A stretch of DNA of 64,000 nt from NCBI GenBank assembly GCA_019009955.1, contig CM032229.1, forward strand, positions 8,401,001 through 8,465,000, written 5' to 3'. Under the pieces are notes generated by a model. It was not told the origin of the DNA, searched no databases, and worked only from the letters and a program-made list of their open reading frames with translations. Made by a program: the position numbers and the translations under genes. Positions 24,011 to 36,039 of the stretch are shown one piece after another (position 1 is the stretch's first letter; each line of letters opens with the position of its first letter). The DNA is from Riptortus pedestris. Lineage: Eukaryota; Arthropoda; Insecta; Hemiptera; Alydidae.

Positions 24011-24355
24011 TAAAATTTTTGTTATGTGCTTATTTGCCGAAAAAACCAATAGGAAAACAGAAATATCGCTCATTTTTAATTTCAGCCCTCCCTTTATAAA
24101 CCCCCACTCCTGTTTGTCTTAGAGAATATTAAGTATAGGCCTTAAATTACTAAGTTGGGCTAGTAGTAATGTACATACCAAGGTTTCGTAAAATTCGGTT
24201 CATGACGTTTATTGCGTGAAAAGGTAACAAACAAACAAACAGACACCAAAAAAACAAAATGCAGTTATAGGTGCCTTATGACATGTGAAAACGAAAAAGT
24301 TATCTTGAAATTTCACGTAAAAAATCCAAATGTACCGACAGAGGTTACAATTTTA
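24011..24355 (-). mobile_element. Helitron fragment, 5' part only
   Basis: On the minus strand it starts in a TA tract with AAATTGTAACCTCTGTCGG and runs through the first module, ending at about 24011 near CATAACAAA. The 3' hairpin is absent. Confidence 0.8.
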
Positions 24356-24414
24356 TATATATATATATATATATATATTATTATATACAAAAATATATAT
24401 ATATATATATTATA

Positions 24415-25530
24415 CTAGCTCAGATACCCGGCTTCGCCCGGGAAAATTCATTGAGGGCTGAATGGTGATGGTTTATTTTTTAGCAGACTTTACATTGCAC
24501 AATTATTTTTGACATATACCCGTCCCAGGGGTGAGGGTTTATACCCGTCGGTGCTGTGGATTTGCAACTACTAGAATTATTTGTTCGATAAGGCATTCAC
24601 AGTCCTTCGATATTTTTATATTTTCCCGTCTCCTTATTCATGTAAATATGTTGAATTTTTTTTTCATGGCCTCCCTTTTAAAAACCCCCCTCCCGTTTCG
24701 CGATCCTAAAAATTTTAATATAACTTATAATCATGGAAAAGAATTAATGCTAATTGACCATACCGGAAAATTTGTTAAGTTCGGTTACAACCGTTAGTGC
24801 TCGCTAAAAAGTTTTAACGTATAACTCATTTATACTTAGGTATAACGACCAAAAGTGTATAATATAACAAAAGTTACTTTCCAAAAATAACAAAAATAAA
24901 CAACTTTTGTTATGTTTATATTTGCGGAAAAACCAATAGGAAACGAAATATCGCTATTTTTAATTTCAAGCATCCCCTATAACCCCCACTCCTGCCCGTC
25001 CATAGAAATGTTGGTATGGCTTATTATAATGAAGGCCACATTGTTAATACACATACCGAGTTTTATTTAGTTCGGTTGAGTCTTTTTTGGCAAATAATAT
25101 TGTTGACTCCCGCTATAATTTTTAGCGTATAACGCATTTAAACTTCGGTATACGACAAAAGTGTATATAACAAAAGTTACTCTAAATAACAAAATAAACA
25201 ACTTTTGTTATGTGCATATTTGCCGAAAAACCAATAGAAAACGAAATATCGCTATTTTTAATTTCAGGCTTTCCTTATAACCCCCACTCCTGTTCGTCTC
25301 AGAGGAAATTAATATAGCCTAAAGTCTAAGTTGGATTAGTAGTAATATACATACCAAGTTTCATAAAATTCGGTTCAGCCGTTTATGCGTGAAAAGGTAA
25401 CAAACAAACAAACAAACAAACATACACGAAAGAAACAAAATGCAGATATGGTGTCTGTGACATGTGAAACGAAAAGTTATTGTGAAATTTCGCGAAAAAA
25501 ATCAATGTACAGACAGAGGTTACAATTTTA
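24415..25530 (-). mobile_element. Non-autonomous Helitron, complete
   Basis: The minus-strand 3' end at 24415 is CTAG preceded by hairpin CCCGGGCGAAGCCGGG; the 5' end at 25530 is AAATTGTAACCTCTGTCTG against a TA tract. It has about three modules of roughly 295 bp and no coding capacity. It is the same family as 17492-18573. Confidence 0.88.
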
Positions 25531-25690
25531 TATATATATATATAGATATATTCGCTTTTAACAGCTTTAACCATACCGAAATCAGATATCAATGTTCCAA
25601 TTATAGTAAATTTCTTTCAAAATCCCTCCATCTTCCCCATTTTATTATAAAAACAAAACTACGGTATATAAACATTTTCATTTATTCATA

Positions 25691-25744
<54 letters not shown>

Positions 25745-25745
<1 letters not shown>

Positions 25746-26768
25746 TAGCAAAGGTACCCGGCTTCGCCCGGGAATTCATTTGAGCCGGAATGATGATGGT
25801 ATTTTTTCGGCAAGACTTTACTTTGCAAAATATTTTGAAATTTCCCCGTTTCAGTGTTGAGAATTAGTACCCGTGGTTGGTTTGGAATAGAAAATGAAAT
25901 ATCACGAATTTTTATTTCAGGATTTTAATATAGCTTATAACCATGTAAGAATTAATACTAATTTATATATTCCGAGTTTTGTTGGAATCAGTTCAACCGT
26001 TGGTGTCCAATAAAATAGTTGACTCCCGCTTTAGCTTTTAGTGTATATCTCGTTTATAATTTGTTATACAACAAAAGTGAATATAACAAAAGTTTCTCTA
26101 AATAACAAAATAAACAACTTTGTTATGTGCATATTTGCCGAAACCCCAATTGGAAACGAAATATCACTATTTTTAATTTCAGGCCTCCCTTATAACCCCC
26201 ACTCCTGCCCGTCCCTAGAAATGTTTGTATGGCTTATTATAAGGAAGGCGCTAGTGCTAACTCACATACCGAGTTTGGTTTAGTTCGGTTGAGTTTTTTG
26301 GGCCAAATAAAATTGTTGACTTCCGCAGTAGTTTTTAACGTATAACTCATTTATGCTTAGGTATACGAAAAAAGTGTATATAACAAAAGTTACTCTAAAT
26401 AACAAAATAAACAACTTTTGTTATGTTCATATTTGCCGAAAAACCAATAGAAAAGGAAATATCGCTATTTTTATTTTCAGGCTTCCTTTATAACCCCCAC
26501 TCTTCTTCATCTCAGAGAATATTAATATAGCCTAAAGTCTAAGTTGGGTTAGTAGTAATATACATACCAAGTTTCATAAAATTTGGTTCAGCCGTTTATG
26601 CGTGAAAAGGTAACAAACAAACAAATAAACAAACAAATAAACAAACAAACAAACAAACAGACACCAAAGAAACAAAATGCAGTTATGGTGTCTATGACGT
26701 GTGAAACGAAAAGTTATCGTGAAATTTCGCGAAAAAAATCAATGTACAGACAGAGGTTACAATTTTAA
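25745..26768 (-). mobile_element. Non-autonomous Helitron, complete
   Basis: The 3' end is CTAG at 25745 with the GC hairpin, preceded by a long (TA)n. The 5' end at about 26768 is followed, after only a few TA bases, by the 3' end of the next copy. Two to three modules. Confidence 0.87.
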
Positions 26769-26775
26769 ATATATA

Positions 26776-28937
26776 CTAGCTAAGGTACCCGGCGATGCCC
26801 GGGAAATCATTGCTGACTGACTAATGATTGTATTTTTATAGCAAGACTTCAATGTGTACAATTGCACTTCCCTCCAATGCATTGTTTTTTCAAAACAGCC
26901 AATCCTAAAGTGTAACTTTCAGGGTTATTAGAATAGAAATTTTAGTTTTGAAGAATATATGAAAATGGGTTCCTAATTTATCCCTCACGACTTTTTGACT
27001 CACGGTTTTTGAATAATTCAAACCATAGTCATGGGTAGCATTTATCACAATTAAATGTCATCTATAATGAACATATTTCCTGCCAAAAATCAAACCAAGC
27101 ACATATAGTTTTATACATAAGATTATATTCGTATTAGTAAGCCTCAGTGGAAATCACTTCCCGTCGTGGCAGCATTCCACAGGAAATAACTAAACTCAAT
27201 TACCTCCCGTCCATTTCCGCTCTCGCAGGAGCGTTATCATCGTTGTTTTCCTTAGAATATTGATTCAGAATATTATTTTAATAATTTATCTCCCTTATGG
27301 AACTAAATAATAGATCCCTAAACATAATTTCATTTATGTTCAAAAAGCTAGATGAGGGGAAGAGAGCCCCCCTGCAACCTAGTAATACTTTAAACATTCA
27401 TATTAAATACCAGAAATGCTCTTATAGTTTATATTCTATTAGAAATAAATGACAAATTTATAGGGAAAATAAATAAATAAATGAGGAGGCGACGGAGATT
27501 TATAAGCTCACTAATCCGAATCATACTTGCAACTATCATATAAGACTAAAACATAACATCTTTTGTAATAATATGCATTTATTAAAAACACTTAAATAAG
27601 CACTAATAAAATTAATGACTCCCATTATGGTTTTAGCGTATATGCCGTATTAACTTCATTTACTGCAAAAGTGAATACAACAAAAGTTACTTTAAATAAC
27701 AAAAGTAAACAACTTTTGCTATGTGCACTTTAGCCGAAAATAAAATAGAAAATGAAAATTGCGAATTTTTATCTCAGGCCTGTCTTATAACCCCCACTCC
27801 CGTTTGAACCTAAACATTTTAATGTAGCTTATAATCATGGAAGAATTAATGCTAATTCGCATACCAAGTTTTGTTAAATTCGGTTCAATCGTTTGTGCTC
27901 AACAAAATTGTTGGCTTCCGCTTTAGTTTTTAACGCATATCTCGTTTATGTTATACAGCAAATGTGAATATAACCAAAGTTACTTTAAATAACAAAATAA
28001 ACAACTTTTGTCATGTGCATATTTGCAGAAAAACCAGTAGAAAAAGAAATATCGCTATTTTTAATTTCAGGCCTCCCTTATAACCCCCACTCCTGCCCCT
28101 CCCTAGAAATATTGGTATGGCTTATGATAATTAAGGTGTCAGAGATAATAAACATACCGAGTTTTATTTAGTTCGGTGGACTCTTTTGTGCCAAATAATA
28201 TTCTTGACACCCGCTATAATTTTTAGCGTATAACGCCTTTATAATTCGGTATTCGACGATAGTGTATATGACAAAAGTTTCTCTAAATAACAAAATAAAC
28301 AACTTTTGTTATGTGCATATTTGCCGAAACACCAATAGGAAACGGAATATCACTATTTTTAATTTCAGGCGTCCCTTATAACCCCCACTCCTGCCCGTCC
28401 CTAGAAATGTTTGTATGGCTTATTATAAGGAAGGCGTTAGTGCTAATACACATACCGAGTTTTATTTAGTTCAGTTGAGTCTTTGTGCCAAATAAAATTG
28501 TTGACTCCCGCTATAATTTTTAGCGTATAACACCTTTATAGTTCGGTATACGATAAAAGTGTATATAACAAAAGTTACTCTAAATAACAAAATAAACAAC
28601 TTTAGTTTTATGCATATTTGCCAAAAAACCAATAGGAAACGAAATATCGCTATTTTTAATTTCATGCCTCCCTTATAACCCCCACTCCTGTTCGTCTCAG
28701 AGAATATTAATATAGCCTAAAGTCTAAGTTGGGTTAGTAGTAATACACATACCAAGTTTCATAAAATTCGGTTCAGCCGTTTATGAATGAAAAGGTAACA
28801 AACAAACAAACAAATAAACAAACAAACAAACAAACAGACACCAAAGAAACAAAATGCAGTTATGGTGTCTATGACATGTGAAACGAAAAGTTATCGTGAA
28901 ATTTTGCGAAAAAAATCAATGTACAGACAGAGGTTAC

Positions 28938-28944
<7 letters not shown>
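26776..28944 (-). mobile_element. Long-form non-autonomous Helitron
   Basis: The 3' end is CTAG at 26776 with hairpin CCCGGGCATCGCCGGG (loop changed, stem kept). The 5' end is at about 28944 in a (TA)n tract. The ATAACCCCCACTCC block recurs at about 27787, 28079, 28378 and 28676, a period near 297 bp, so this copy has more modules than its neighbours. About 900 bases near the 3' end (26800-27650) are unlike the other copies and could be acquired sequence; no open frame of note lies there. Confidence 0.85.

Positions 28945-29008
<64 letters not shown>
28944..29008. repeat. (TA)n tract, remnant of a family A core
   Basis: A TA tract ending TAGATAGATAG joins the Helitron 5' end to the left half of a family A copy. 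It is the landing site of the Helitron. Confidence 0.9.
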
Positions 29009-29010
<2 letters not shown>

Positions 29011-29461
29011 TAGATAGATTTGTCTGTTAACGCTCTAGCGGTCGCAATTTTTGTTTGACCGTTACCAAACTCGATATTTAAAACGTTTTATGGAAAAAGA
29101 CAGATATAGTTCGTTAATGGCTGAAATCGGACCAGTGGGAGGGGAGGTTTAGAGGAGGGGATTTTTGAAAATTCGAAATATCTTTGTTATTATGCGTCGG
29201 ATCGAAATATTGTATAGAATCAATCTTATTGCAAATTAAATTTGCTATAAATATTGTTCTTTACATTTATTCTCTATCTTGAATATTAACCGAGATATTG
29301 GCAATTTATTAAATTTGGGCCGATAACAAAGGATGACTGTTTCCCGCCAAAAGCTAGTTCGGCCCTTTGCCGTAACTGTTCGGCTCTCCTATGGAGATTT
29401 CTTTATTGTATCACTTCACGTGGGAAATCTGCTTAGTTTAAGCAGCCCCTGCGTAACGGAC
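29009..29461 (-). mobile_element. Family A element, left half
   Basis: On the minus strand it starts at 29461 with GTCCGTTACGCAGGGGCTGC and runs to the conserved TTAACAGACAAA beside the TA core. Its right half is not found to the left of the Helitron cluster, so it was probably lost. Confidence 0.88.
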
Positions 29462-30226
29462 GTTTTTTACTTTAGTTTACTGTTGGTAATAATTTAATTT
29501 TTAGCAATTATTTTAATATTTTTGTAAATATACTTACAATAATTTTAGGTATAATATAAATATTAGATTTAAACTTAGTCATTATTTAAAATTTGTTATA
29601 TAAGTAATCATGAGGCCTATTCTAAAAATAAATTAGTAATGTTAAAAAACCAAATGGAAAAAACTTCATGAGACGTATAATAAAAAGTAATATACTAAAA
29701 TAAAGATTAAATCAAGTGCAAATTAAGTAGTTTCATATCGTCTATGTTCGCAAACCAACATCTTCGAAATGTACACAACCTTAACAAAATAAAATACGAA
29801 AAAATAATACCTATTTTCTTAGAGTTTAATTTTATTGATGCATTTGTTTTGTTTTATGTTTTTAGATCATATCAACAAACCTCTCAGCAAAAATAGAAAG
29901 AGAGCTGTGAAGTAACACATTTTTAAGCTATTTTGCGGAAAAAAAGAATTGTCTTGGGTGTGGCTGCGTGATTGCCTATACTGTTCTTCCAGCAGTGGAA
30001 ATGACACGCCTCACGTGTTCCACCGGAAGTAAGCTTAAATTTTTCTTTCAAAAAGGTTAAACTTTTAGTCATTTCAAACCTATTTAGTATTAAACGAACA
30101 AAAATAAACACTTCAGCCCTCGACTAGGACAGCTCGCGAGTAAGACTTTTCGGTCAGCAACGCAAGTGGTAACTGACGCCATTAATTAAAACCATTACAT
30201 ATATTCTGTTGCCAAAACTCAAAAAA
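29462..30226. other. Unassigned AT-rich DNA
   Basis: No feature was recognised. A 62-codon minus frame (29923-30111) has no motif. Confidence 0.35.
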
Positions 30227-30935
30227 GGCCGTAACGCATGGGCTGCGTAAACTAAGCAGATTTCCCTCATGGTGTTTAACAATAGATAAATCTAATGGTA
30301 ACTCAATAGCACCGTCAACAGCAAGTGAATAAAATCAAACGATAATAAGAAACCTCCAGACGGGAAGCACCTCAGACGTAAACAAACAGGTGTGCCAACT
30401 TCTCACAGGAAAGAAAAAAAATTACTGCAATATATCAGAATAGAACATATTAATTTTATTGACAGCTGTTTACAAAATCCAGTCCTGCAATTTATAATGA
30501 ATCAGAATACTTTTTATCCCAATCAAACAAAATTTAGTAGTCCAAGACCTTAAGGAGGGCGGGGTCAGCAGAACATATTTGCATGTATCTCTTATAGTAA
30601 AGGTAAATGCAAAGCAATATTTGGTATTTATGCTTCGAATAATGTGTTTTATTATGTAACAGAGTATTGTTTATGTAATATGAGTAGAAGTGGGGGTTTG
30701 CAGGAGACTGAAAACTGAAAAATACAATTATCTTGGTTAATATTCAAGATTGAGAATAAATGTATATGCCAATATTTAGAGGACATTTAATCTGCAATAA
30801 TATTGATTCTATACAATTTTTTGATCCGACGTAAAATAACGGAGATATATCGAATTTTCGAGGGAAAAAAACGTTAACCCGCCCCCGGACCTCATTTTCG
30901 ACATTGCTCGATAGCTGATTTCCCTTATCTGCTAA
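30227..30935 (+). mobile_element. Family A element, long-type left half, core deleted
   Basis: Left end GCCGTAACGCATGGGCTGCG then AAGCAGATTTCCC; the long-subfamily left half is present. The right end is shortened, with the palindrome reduced to TTTCCCTTATCTGCTAA and no TA tract. Confidence 0.85.
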
Positions 30936-31209
30936 AATGGACGACAACGAACAACCTTACAAAAACCTAATAAAATGATAAAATATTGAGTTGATGACGG
31001 TTTGAAATGGAGAAGTTGAAGAGGAGAGAGGCTTCAAGAGATGATGTTTTAATAGAATCTGCTGATAAATTACCTTTTATGATTGGTTTTCTGTCAGGTT
31101 TCAATATCCTGGCATCATCATTCCTCAAACAGCTGTCTCTCTTATCATTTGTTCAAGGTGACAGTTTGACTTCACTTGTTGCCTCCTATTACTCGATAGA
31201 TCATTAAAA

Positions 31210-31584
31210 TCTGTCACGCAGGGTCTGCGTAAACTAAGCAGATTCCCCCAAGTGCTGGTATAGCATACTTGTGATCTCATTCCACCACATATTCTCTATT
31301 TCTATGTAAAAATCCGATGAGTTGATAAGTAGGTGTTACTGAGATATAACAATGGCAGAAAACGTAAATATCGAGTGTGGTATAGAATAAATAAGTATTT
31401 TCAAGCAGAGAGAGAGGGAGAGGGAGGGAGAGGGAGAGGGAGAGAGAGAGGGAGGGAGACGGAGAGAGGGAGAGAGGGAGGGAGATGGGAGTGGGAGAGG
31501 GAGAGAGAGAGTGAGGGAGAGGGAGACGGAGAGAGGGAGAGGGAGAGGGAGAGATTGAGAGAGAGAGAGAGAGAGAGATAGAGA

Positions 31585-31628
<44 letters not shown>

Positions 31629-32219
31629 GAGGGGGGGAGAGAGAGGAGAGAGAGAGGGGGGTGAAGGTCTCTTGAAAACAACATTTCGTCCAAGCTCAGA
31701 ATAAAGTGGTTCATGATATAACGGTTTATTGTTAATATGGCATTGGTAGTAGTGGGGGTTTACTCAAGACCAAAGACGAAACTACGAGCATGCATATATC
31801 TCGGTTAATATTCCTATTAGAGAAAATCGGTATGTAACAACATTTATAGACATTTACAATTAGATTGGTTATACGCATTTTTTTGATTGGGCTTATAATA
31901 ACGGAGATATTTCGAATTTTCCAAATCCTCCACCTCTAATCTTCTAATCACCTTAGACTTCCCCCCCCCCCGGTTCAATTTTTGCCGTTAAGAAACTTGA
32001 TCTTTAATTTTGCATGAAGGCTCACATATCGAGTTTGGTAAAATGCGACCACTAGAGCGGTAAAAGACAAGTATATATATATATATATATGAATACTAAC
32101 ACACACATGTAATTTTTAACGAACCATAATTTCGTTATTTCCTTATTAATTATTTTGAAGATATTTTTCGAAAATTGCTTCTTGAGTTCAACCTCGACCT
32201 CTCGAGGGAAATCTGCTAA
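31210..32219 (+). mobile_element. Family A element carrying a GA-rich tract
   Basis: Left end TCTGTCACGCAGGGTCTGCG (stem kept, loop GGT), subfamily B start, a large GA-rich tract at 31394-31660, then the common core, a short TA tract near 32075 and the right end TCGAGGGAAATCTGCTAA. The mixture of subfamily B and long-type sequence suggests a recombinant copy. Confidence 0.85.
31394..31660. repeat. (GA)n/(GGGA)n purine tract
   Basis: About 265 bases of nearly pure GA/GGA repeat with G on this strand. Polypurine/polypyrimidine mirror symmetry would allow triplex (H-DNA). Open frames across it on both strands (S/L/P-rich or R/E/G-rich) are artefacts. Confidence 0.97.
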
Positions 32220-32523
32220 TATGTAGATAAGGAAATTAATCATTGACTGTGGTGAGTAATCACTACATTCAAACACAGCTTCATCATGGTGGCTGAATAT
32301 TGATGAACACCGCAATAACTATGAAAGACCGAGAATATGCGTATACGGTCAGCCTTTAACTTCCTGATCAAGCTATGGTGGTTTGAACATTAACTTCATT
32401 TGGGTGGGAAATGAAAGAGTAGGAAAATAGATTTCACGAAAACTAAGCTACTTTATAATGAATGATGTTTGTCTATTAGCAGTCACATATGGTGGAACGG
32501 AAGAAAACTGTTAATAGTTATTT

Positions 32524-32646
32524 ATTATCCAAGTGACGAAAGTAGATCATTTTACAACTCGAGTGAAACGTTTACCCACACGAGCGAAGCGAGTCTGGTA
32601 ATTTCACGAGAGTTGTAAATTCTACTTTCGTCACGAGTGTAATATT
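32524..32646. repeat. Imperfect palindrome (foldback)
   Basis: GTGACGAAAGTAGA...TTTTACAACTCG on the left pairs with the inverted CGAGAGTTGTAAA...TCTACTTTCGTCACG on the right, with arms of about 44 bases around a CACGAGCGAAGCGAGT centre. It could be a MITE or the end of a larger element together with 32648-33107. Confidence 0.85.
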
Positions 32647-32647
32647 A

Positions 32648-33107
32648 AATTTTTTCTGTAATCGTGTAATACATGATCAGATCTAACCAGAATATGAACA
32701 AAATTAGGATGTTGTGAAGATTATGGTATGTTGTTGGTAGGTTATAAGCATGGTTGTGAAAGGTTATAAGCATAGTTATAAAACAACTTGAAGTAGTGCA
32801 GTTATAATCAAGTGCAGGTTATAAACAAGGAAGGTAATTATTATTATATTTAAATTTTAAAATATATTGATTATTTTCACCAATAATTCATTCACATTTC
32901 AATTTATTTTGTTAATATAAGTTCTTACAATGTTAAGAAACATTTTAAAGCATTTAATTTCCAACTTCAAATTATTTTTTAATTTATACTTATTACTAAT
33001 TAAGAAGGCAATTCACTTTCTTCACTCTATTGCAAAATGGTTCACTTTCTTCACTCATTTCAGTTTAGTAATGTTACCATTATTCAACGATTACAGAAAA
33101 AATAATT
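32648..33107. mobile_element. MITE-like element with inverted ends
   Basis: ATTTTTTCTGTAATCGT at the left is repeated inverted as ACGATTACAGAAAAAAT at the right, and the similarity extends imperfectly outward (TATTA on both). The interior is AT-rich and non-coding. It adjoins the palindrome at 32524-32646, so both may be one element. Confidence 0.6.
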
Positions 33108-33150
33108 AATATGTATAGGTGTGGGGGGGGGATATGTATCAGTTGTAGAG

Positions 33151-33220
33151 CGTCCTGACTTCAGATCAGCTGAGTCAAGCAGCTCCAGCATAGTCAGTAC
33201 TTGAATGGTGACCATGAAGT
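33151..33220 (+). ncRNA. 5S rRNA-derived fragment (SINE3-like or pseudogene)
   Basis: GAGTCAAGCAGC resembles 5S box A (AAGTTAAGCAGC), and GTCAGTACTTGAATGGTGACC resembles box C (GTTAGTACTTGGATGGGTGACC) at about the right spacing. The 5' part of 5S and a terminator are absent. It may be a 5S pseudogene or the head of a 5S-derived SINE. Confidence 0.5.
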
Positions 33221-33534
33221 TGGTACGCTAGTTCGCTACCAGAGCGCGCTGGTGTCGCGACGAAATGGAAATGGCGGGAATCTAGTGAGTAAATCAGTCT
33301 GGCATGTTGTCGTATTGACGAAATACATTAATTCTCATAGAGCCTGTAGATTAGCAAGATGGCCGTCGGTCATATGACCCTTGCCCAAACCAGAATATAT
33401 TGAGAATGGTGATAACTCATTTCAGGTCCTCCTTGGTTAACGGGTCTTGTACGTTGTGTTCATCACTCACTACATACGGAATCTGATCACGAATACTAAA
33501 TATCTATATAATGTCAGCCAAACTAAAAAAAAAA

Positions 33535-34401
33535 GTCCGTCACGCAGGGACTGCATAAACTAAGCAGATTTCCCACGTGAAGTTTATAATAGAGAACTCT
33601 GCATACTGGCAACACTTATCACCACCGAGAGTAAATACAAACTGTAATGAGAAATCTTTCAGTTATTTTAATTAGCCCCCAACAGATACGGCTTCTGAAT
33701 TGTAAACAAATAATCCTCCCAACCACTCAGAGCTGAACAGAAAGATAGAAAGAGATATTCTTCACCGGAAAGAAAAACAATTTCTGATTTATATCTGAAT
33801 ATACCATATTAACGGTATTGCAAACTATTTACTGTATCTAGTTCTGTAATTTATAAAGAATCAGAATAATTTATATTTTAAAAACTCAAATTTTAGAAGT
33901 ACAAGAACTAAAGAAGGAGGGGGGGGGACACAACATATTTGCACATATCTTACTAAGTAAAACCTTACACGAGTCTCTAAGCCAAATGCACGAAAGCTGA
34001 ACAGTTACGGAAACAGCCGAACTAACCTTCGGCTGAATCACGTGAACAGAACCGACCAAAGCACATCTCATCTCGTCCGTTATCCACACAAACTTAATAA
34101 AAATGCAAATCACTCGGTTCATATTCAAGATAGAGAAAAAATTAATATTACAGCAATAATTATATTATATATAATATATTATAGTAAATTTCAATAAGAT
34201 TGGTTCTATAAAAGTTTTCGATCCGAATTGTGGTAATGGAGATATTTCTAATTCTCGAAAATCCCCACCTCATAACTCTCCTCCCTCTGGTCCGATTTCA
34301 GCCATTAACGAACTTGATCTTTTTTTTTTTTTTTTTTGCATAAAACTTTTTAATATCAAGTTTGGTAATGATTAAAGAATAATTGTGACCGCTATAGTGA
34401 T

Positions 34402-34406
<5 letters not shown>
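33535..34406 (+). mobile_element. Family A element, long-type, right half lost
   Basis: Left end GTCCGTCACGCAGGGACTGC; long-subfamily left half and common core; (TA)n at 34406-34454. A Helitron fragment begins inside the TA tract and no right half follows. Confidence 0.88.
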
Positions 34407-34454
<48 letters not shown>

Positions 34455-34460
<6 letters not shown>

Positions 34461-34790
34461 GTAACCTTTGTCTGTACATTGATTTTTTTCTCGAAATTAC
34501 ACGATACTTTTTGGTGTCACCTGTCAAAGAAACTATATCTGTTTCTTGTAATTGTAATTTGTTTCTTTGGTGTCTGTTTGTTGTTTTTATTTGTTACCTA
34601 TTCCCGCATAAACGGTTGAACCGAATTTTATGAAACTTGGTATGTATATTACCACTACCCCAACTTAGACTTTAGGCTATATTAATATTCTCTGAGACCA
34701 ACAAGAGCAGGCAATATAAAAATAGCGATATTTACTTTCCTATTGGTTTTTCGACAAATATGCACATAACAAAAGTCTTTTACTTCCCTT
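34455..34790 (+). mobile_element. Helitron 5' fragment in a family A TA core
   Basis: AAATTGTAACCTTTGTCTG directly follows (TA)n, then the first module to CGACAAATATGCACATAAC. The 3' hairpin is missing; a LINE 3' end follows immediately. Confidence 0.85.
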
Positions 34791-34925
34791 ATTTTTGTTA
34801 TTTCGTGTTCAATTTTCTGTTATTTTGTTTGTTGTTGTTTTTTGTTTTTGTTTTGTTTTCCCCATGTCTAAGAAGAGCAAAGTCGCCATAGTTGCCGAGC
34901 TCTACGTAATAAATAAATAAATAAA
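34791..34925 (+). mobile_element. LINE 3'-UTR end with (AAAT)n tail
   Basis: A G/T-rich stretch, AAGTCGCCATAGTTGCCGAG, CTCTACGT, then four AATA units. It matches 1531-1650 reversed. It is a 5'-truncated LINE end. Confidence 0.6.
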
Positions 34926-34929
34926 TTTT

Positions 34930-35245
34930 ACGGACGGGAGGTTTACAGGAGGAGAATTTCTAAAATTCGAAATATATCCGTTATTTAACGTTAGATCGAT
35001 CATTTTTATAGAACAAATCTTATAGAAAGTTTAGTTTTCTATAAATGTTGTTATGTATAGTTTCTCTAATATGAATAACAAGTTATCTAGATTTTTTGGT
35101 TTTCAACCATCCGTAAACCCCCACTCTTACTGATGTCATTATAACAATAAGTTGTTATAATATGAATCTCTTCATTCTGAGATTAAATGCCGAATATTGT
35201 TATCATAAGACCTTAATTATGAGAGATTCATGGAAAATAGTCGTG
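34930..35245 (-). mobile_element. Family A internal fragment
   Basis: On the minus strand it contains the block TAACGGATATATTTCGAATT and flanking family A core sequence. Neither end is present. Confidence 0.7.
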
Positions 35246-35480
35246 CAATGATGTTTTCAATTAAGATATTACGTTCTTGACTCGAAAATGTTTTTTTGAT
35301 GTATGCCATGCGCGATATTTAACCGTGTCAGATCATACTTTTTTTATTTGTAGAAAATGGACCACGAATCATTAGGAAACTAAGAATGGTCTAAAATTGT
35401 ACCTCTATGCATTTTTTGGCAACTCAAAGATTAAACGAGTAATTCGTACTTTCTGGTAGAAAATATATCAATATATATAT

Positions 35481-36039
35481 CAGGTATGGGCAACCTATGA
35501 CATGTTGCGGCCCAAACTTCAGTGTGCAAATACGTTCGAGGGCCGCTTTTAAAAGTAGTGCATTCTATAGTAGTGTTGAAAATTTTTAACGATAGATATC
35601 AAGCATGAAATTATACGACAATGTAATGTAATTAGAATACAATGTTTTAAAATAACAAAATGAAAAAATAGGCACAACATTATTATTATTAAATCGTAAA
35701 TTTGGAATTATTACAAACAACGAAAGTTAAATAGCGACACCAAAATCAATGAGCTTGAATTTGGGAAACTAATCCATCGATATTTGGAATAATTCCACTA
35801 ATAGAAAAACGAAAAGAATTTTCCAAATTATCGTCAGGCAGCCTTGTACGATATTTTGGTTTATTAACTTTCATCATTGAAAAGAACTGTTTGCATTTAT
35901 AAGTACTGCCAAACGCACAAATCTCTCCTCATCTTCCTCATTTGGAGTAAGTAGTGTAATATTTTTGTTTGATTTGTTTTTTCAAAAAGTCTCGCGGGCC
36001 GGATCAAACCTTACCGCGGCCGGTGGTTGCCCACATATG
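35481..36039 (-). mobile_element. Internally deleted hAT transposon
   Basis: The ends are inverted: CAGGTATGGGCAACC at the left and, reversed from the right, CATATGTGGGCAACC, of the CA...TGGGCAACC type seen in hAT elements. The 8-base flanks (ATATATAT and ATATAGAG) are only partly alike, so the target duplication has decayed or lay in TA sequence. The inside holds the C-terminal end of a hAT transposase on the minus strand. Confidence 0.85.
35746..35913 (-). pseudogene. hAT transposase C-terminal fragment
   Basis: A 55-residue stretch plus stop starts FGSTYKCKQFFSMMKVNK and continues YRTRLPDDNLENSFRFS. This is the conserved C-terminal (dimerisation) end of hAT transposases related to GTF2IRD2 and SCAND3-like proteins, where the family pattern is FGSTYxCEQxFSxMK followed by R(S/T)RLTDExL. 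The rest of the transposase, with the DDE residues, is absent, so it is non-functional. It lies inside the hAT element at 35481-36039 in the expected position near one TIR. Confidence 0.85.

Noticed and set aside
31277..31714. 145-codon minus frame and 82-codon plus frame
   Set aside because: They lie across the GA-rich tract; the Ser/Leu/Pro or Arg/Glu/Gly content is simple-repeat translation.
32524..33107. A transcription terminator or riboswitch-like hairpin
   Set aside because: The palindrome is too long and is AT-rich transposon-like sequence in a eukaryotic context.
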